8,045 nucleotides of DNA from Clostridiales bacterium (GTDB taxonomy: Bacteria; Bacillota; Clostridia; Christensenellales; UMGS416): assembly GCA_012515725.1 (NCBI GenBank), contig JAAYXU010000188.1, positions 1 to 8,045 of the forward strand, written 5' to 3'. Below the pieces are notes generated by a model. It did not search any database and had not been told where the DNA came from. It was given only the letters and a program-made list of their open reading frames with translations. Made by a program: the position numbers and the translations under genes. The stretch's first letter is position 1; each line of letters starts with the position of its first letter. Positions 5,480 through 8,045 of the stretch are shown one piece after another.

Positions 5480-6949
5480 GATGATCTTCGTCGCTATATG
5501 CTCGCAGAACGCGCTGTCGTGCTCGACAAAGAGCATGGTCGGCGCATACTCGAGCAGCAGCTCCTCGATCTGTATGCGCGAAAATACGTCTACAAAGTTG
5601 AGCGGCTCGTCCCAGACCGCGATATGCGCCTGCTCGCACAGGCTGCGGGCGATCAGCACCTTTTTCTTCTGCCCGCCGCTGAAATCCGCAAGATCCTTCT
5701 CAAACTGGATCCTTGGGAAATCAAGCTTCCTGAGTATGGTCAGGAACAGCGTTTCGTCTACGCCGCACTCCCGTGCAAAGTCGGTCAGGCTGCCCCGGAG
5801 GAACGACGTGTCCTGCGGAACATAGGATATCGCCAGCCTGCTCGCCCGGTAGAGAGTACCCGTGTAGTCGAGTTCCTCGCCGCGCAGGAGCCGGAGTATG
5901 CTGGTTTTTCCCGATCCGTTTCCGCCGCACAGCGCCACCCGGTCGCCGCGCCCGATCTCGAAGCTGACGCGCTCGCACGCGACCTTGTCGCCGTAGCGTA
6001 TAGATATGTCCCGGAGCTCAGCGAAGCGGTCGGTATGCAGCTCCATCTGTGCGATCTTCAGTTTTTCCACGCTCTCGACGTTTTGAAGGAGCCCTTCCTT
6101 CTGCTTCAGAGCCGACTGCCGCCTTGCCTCGATCGCCTTAGCGCGTTTCATCATCTTGGCGGCCTTGTGCCCTATATACCCCTTGTCGGCCTTGACGCCC
6201 GAATTCCTCGTTCCGTGTTTGGTTTTCTCGACCCTGTCCGACCAGTCCGACGTACGCTTCGCGGTCTCGTTCAGCCGCTCGATATCCCTGCGAAGCTTCT
6301 CGTTCTGCCTGAGCGCAAAGCTCTCGCGCATGAGCCTGTTGTCCCACCAGGACGAGAAGTTGCCCTTTTGCACCTCGATATCGGCCCTGTTAATGGAAAG
6401 GATATGGTCCACACAGCTGTCAAGAAAAGCCCTGTCGTGGGAGACCAGTATGAAACCGCGCTTCGCCGAAAGGTATTCGCCTACGATCCGCCTGGCGCGC
6501 ATATCGAGATGGTTCGTAGGCTCGTCGATGAGCAGAAAGCATGACTCCCTGAGAAACAGGGACGCAAGCAGCGCCTTTGCCCGCTCCCCGTGCGACAGGG
6601 TGCAAAACGGCCTGTAGAGGACGTCCTCGGACACACTAAGCAGCGAAAGCTCCCGCCGAATCTGCCAGTCCGCCGCGCCGGGGCAGACGCTTCCGATCAC
6701 ATGCGCGGTCAGACTTTGCGTGTCGGCCACTTCGAACGGAAAGTATTCAAACCGAGCGTCGGTCACAATGCGGCCGCTGTATTTGTGTTCGCCCATCAGA
6801 AGCCGGAGGAACGTTGTCTTTCCCCTTCCGTTCCTGCCCACGAGTCCCAGCTTCCAGTCGGTGTCGATCGTAAAGCTCGCGTTCTCGAATATATTATCGT
6901 ACGCACCCTCGTAGGCGAACGTCAGATTTTCGACGCGGATAAGAGACAC
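5471..6949 (-). CDS. Lsa-type ABC-F ATPase, antibiotic ribosome-protection protein
   Basis: A 492-residue soluble protein with two ATPase domains and no membrane segment, hence ABC-F. Domain 1: Walker A GRNGRGKT (38-45), signature LSHGE (118-122), Walker B LLIDEPTNHLD (139-149), switch H171. The interdomain linker (about 200-300), which reaches toward the peptidyl-transferase centre, includes DKGYIGHKAAKMMKRAK (255-271). Domain 2: Walker A GGNGSGKT (342-349), signature FSGGQ (423-427), Walker B VWDEPLNFVD (445-454), switch H477. Length, the NWKLGLIGRNGRGKT-like start and the WDEPLN(F/Y)xD second Walker B recall Lsa(A)/CplR-type proteins, which displace lincosamides, streptogramin A and pleuromutilins from the ribosome. 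Actual resistance is inferred. The start is GTG, with GGGGGGA (6962-6956) as ribosome-binding site. A long leader with attenuator features precedes it. The adjacent AraC genes look independent. Confidence 0.93.
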   Translation of the reverse strand: MSLIRVENLTFAYEGAYDNIFENASFTIDTDWKLGLVGRNGRGKTTFLRLLMGEHKYSGRIVTDARFEYFPFEVADTQSLTAHVIGSVCPGAADWQIRRELSLLSVSEDVLYRPFCTLSHGERAKALLASLFLRESCFLLIDEPTNHLDMRARRIVGEYLSAKRGFILVSHDRAFLDSCVDHILSINRADIEVQKGNFSSWWDNRLMRESFALRQNEKLRRDIERLNETAKRTSDWSDRVEKTKHGTRNSGVKADKGYIGHKAAKMMKRAKAIEARRQSALKQKEGLLQNVESVEKLKIAQMELHTDRFAELRDISIRYGDKVACERVSFEIGRGDRVALCGGNGSGKTSILRLLRGEELDYTGTLYRASRLAISYVPQDTSFLRGSLTDFARECGVDETLFLTILRKLDFPRIQFEKDLADFSGGQKKKVLIARSLCEQAHIAVWDEPLNFVDVFSRIQIEELLLEYAPTMLFVEHDSAFCEHIATKIIEL

Positions 6950-7155
6950 GAATAATCCCCCCGGAAATCAGAATGCCGCAGCAACCAATTCCTGCGGCTC
7001 GTCATACGGCGGTCATAAGGCCCATACAGGACCTTGAAAACAGACGGGCAGACGATAAGAGTCGGCGGTTCCCTGCGCGGGTCTCATGGGAGAGCGCACG
7101 CTGGTTTTTCATGTGGCGCTCATGGCTTCAAAAAGAGTTTCGGCCTTTGCCGCGC
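6950..7155 (-). promoter_or_regulatory. Long 5' leader of the ABC-F gene, possible translation-coupled attenuator
   Basis: About 205 nt of non-gene sequence between the predicted transcription start and the GTG. In transcript order it holds: a 4-codon frame (MSAT, 7123-7109); a hairpin with arms GAGCG(C)CAC (7121-7113) and GTGCGCTC (7099-7092), whose 5' arm is inside that frame; a 36-codon frame (7112-7002) whose ATG overlaps the first stop as ATGA; a 7-bp hairpin AAGGTCC/GGGCCTT (7035-7017) with one G-U pair; and a 7-bp hairpin GCCGCAG/CTGCGGC (6998-6975) followed by ATTCTGATTT. Neither small frame has a strong Shine-Dalgarno site. Resistance ABC-F genes in Bacillota are often controlled by drug-responsive leaders of this kind, so the architecture fits, but it is unproven. 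Confidence 0.4.
6975..6998 (-). terminator. Hairpin just upstream of the ABC-F start, candidate attenuator
   Basis: GCCGCAG and CTGCGGC form a perfect 7-bp stem with a 10-base loop. On the minus strand ATTCTGATTT follows, six T in ten, an imperfect U-run. The ribosome-binding site comes a few bases later. It could terminate transcription early or simply flank the initiation region. Confidence 0.3.
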
Positions 7156-7161
7156 CCTTAT

Positions 7162-7190
7162 ATTTTACCACATTACTCTTTCTGTAGCCA
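7162..7190 (-). promoter_or_regulatory. Extended -10 promoter for the ABC-F leader
   Basis: On the minus strand TGG-TAAAAT (7170-7162) is an extended -10 with 5 of 6 consensus bases. TGGCTA (7190-7185) at 17-base spacing is a weak -35 (3 of 6). Transcription would start near 7155. The region 7168-7296, between this promoter and the regulator's stop, also holds a small GCAAGC/GCTTGC inverted repeat (7213-7226) without a U-run and no gene. Confidence 0.45.
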
Positions 7191-7296
7191 GAACATTTCA
7201 TCCCCGGCGATAGCAAGCTCGCTTGCATGTACGTATACCGGCGGGAGACCGTTTGAAATTACGCCGGACAAGATACTGCTTGTGGCAATGAAGCTG

Positions 7297-8045
7297 CTAC
7301 CGCGTCCGGGCGGACTCAGCCGCGACGCGGTATTCACGGGGAGATATGCCCTTGTAGCGTATGAACGCGCGCTTGAAGCTCGTATAGCTTGTATATCCTA
7401 CCGCCTCCGCGATCGTGCTGATGCTCAGGTCGGTCTGCCCCAGCAGCTCGAACGCCCTGTGCATGCGCAGCTCCAGCAGATAGTCGCAGAATGTCTGGTT
7501 TTTATACAGGCGGATGAGTTTGGATACCAGATCTCTGCTGACCGCGAACTGTTGCGTGAGCAGCGTCACGCTCATGTTGGGATCGCTGCAATTTTCCTCT
7601 ATGTACTGGCAGATGAGCGCGGCAAGCTCGTCCATATCGGTTCGCTTCGTTCCCGTGATGCCGCATATCTCATCGGCCATATCCGCGAGCATGTCCCATT
7701 GTCCGCGGGTCTTTCCGGCCACGCCCAGGCGTTCAAAGCGAGCGCTGTACTCCTCCGCCGAGAAGTCGCAGCCGTCCGCCACGTCCGCCAGCAGCGGCAG
7801 AAAGGAATCCGGCGCGTAAGACTTGCTGCATTCTCTGAGTATAGAGAGACACTGCTCCTTTTTCCCGAGCTTGAGATAATAGATAAGCTCGGTCTGCCGG
7901 GACAGGAGGCTGTTGTTTCTTTCCTCGTATTTCCTTCTCATCTCGGACTTCAGGTTCATATATGTGTCACGAATTTTCTCCGGACTCAGTATCGGGGACG
8001 ATACGGCGAATGAATATTTCCTGTCGCCGCGCTCCAGTATCCCTA
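7297..8045 (-). CDS. AraC-family regulator, N-terminal part outside the window
   Basis: The reading frame stays open to the window edge, so about 248 C-terminal residues are seen and the true start is beyond 8045; the ATG at 7959 is internal. The segment encoded just before that ATG (FAVSSPILSPEKIRDTY, then MNLKSEM) resembles the end of the degenerate GGDEF-like or spacer region found in large YesN-type AraC proteins, where a serine-rich turn precedes a helix of the SYxEA type. A helical stretch follows. The final 100 residues are two helix-turn-helix units: MSVTLLTQQFAVSRDLVSKL, then STIAEAVGYTSYTSFKRAF with GISPREYR. Such large members often carry a membrane-anchored sensor; that cannot be checked here. 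It lies upstream of the ABC-F gene on the same strand, with a 347-bp gap and an intervening promoter, so joint function is not implied. Confidence 0.88.
   Translation of the reverse strand, partial: GILERGDRKYSFAVSSPILSPEKIRDTYMNLKSEMRRKYEERNNSLLSRQTELIYYLKLGKKEQCLSILRECSKSYAPDSFLPLLADVADGCDFSAEEYSARFERLGVAGKTRGQWDMLADMADEICGITGTKRTDMDELAALICQYIEENCSDPNMSVTLLTQQFAVSRDLVSKLIRLYKNQTFCDYLLELRMHRAFELLGQTDLSISTIAEAVGYTSYTSFKRAFIRYKGISPREYRVAAESARTR

Noticed and set aside
5498..6544. 348-codon plus-strand frame opposite the ABC-F gene
   Set aside because: It mirrors the ABC-F reading frame with no domain or start signal of its own.
7032..7080. GGGAACCGCC in the ABC-F leader as part of a T-box
   Set aside because: The conserved T-box sequence and its specifier/antiterminator layout are absent, and the downstream gene is not an amino-acid or tRNA-synthetase gene.
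6973..8013. 346-codon plus-strand reading frame opposite the AraC regulator and ABC-F leader
   Set aside because: It lies antisense to a gene with clear helix-turn-helix motifs, has no recognisable domain and no ribosome-binding site, and crosses the ABC-F promoter. Long antisense frames are expected in GC-rich coding DNA.

Overview
The window is GC-rich (about 60% by eye) with strong Shine-Dalgarno sites, AT-rich promoter islands, one GTG and one TTG start, and a set of families typical of Bacillota: DegV, an Lsa-type ABC-F, a Paenibacillus/Clostridia-like GH29 fucosidase and large AraC regulators. A GC-rich Clostridia or Paenibacillus-like bacterium fits best. No rRNA, tRNA, CRISPR array, transposase or phage gene is visible, so this looks like ordinary chromosome.

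Layout. 11-1282 (+) is an FAD-dependent oxidoreductase, convergent with a GNAT acetyltransferase at 1885-1295 (-). A 200-bp divergent region follows. Its right half is an AT-rich promoter with overlapping inverted repeats, driving a DegV protein (2086-2967, +). A 153-bp gap with a dyad and a weak promoter leads to a cytoplasmic GH29 alpha-L-fucosidase (3121-4443, +). A 13-bp perfect hairpin (4460-4488) separates it from a convergent AraC/cupin regulator (5339-4512, -), which has its own good promoter. Upstream of that, on the same strand, is an Lsa-type ABC-F ribosome-protection protein (6949-5471, -). It is preceded by a roughly 200-nt leader with hairpins and tiny upstream reading frames. 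The window ends inside a large AraC-type regulator (8045-7297, -) whose N-terminal part lies outside.

How the genes relate. The most natural functional pair is the GH29 enzyme with the convergent AraC/cupin regulator, a sugar-utilisation arrangement; the link is inferred from position and from the weak -35 of the fucosidase promoter. The ABC-F gene looks like an autonomous antibiotic-response unit, with its own promoter and an attenuator-like leader. The DegV, GNAT and FAD genes appear to be separate transcription units. No clearly new multi-gene system is visible. The most interesting elements are the regulatory regions upstream of the ABC-F and DegV genes.
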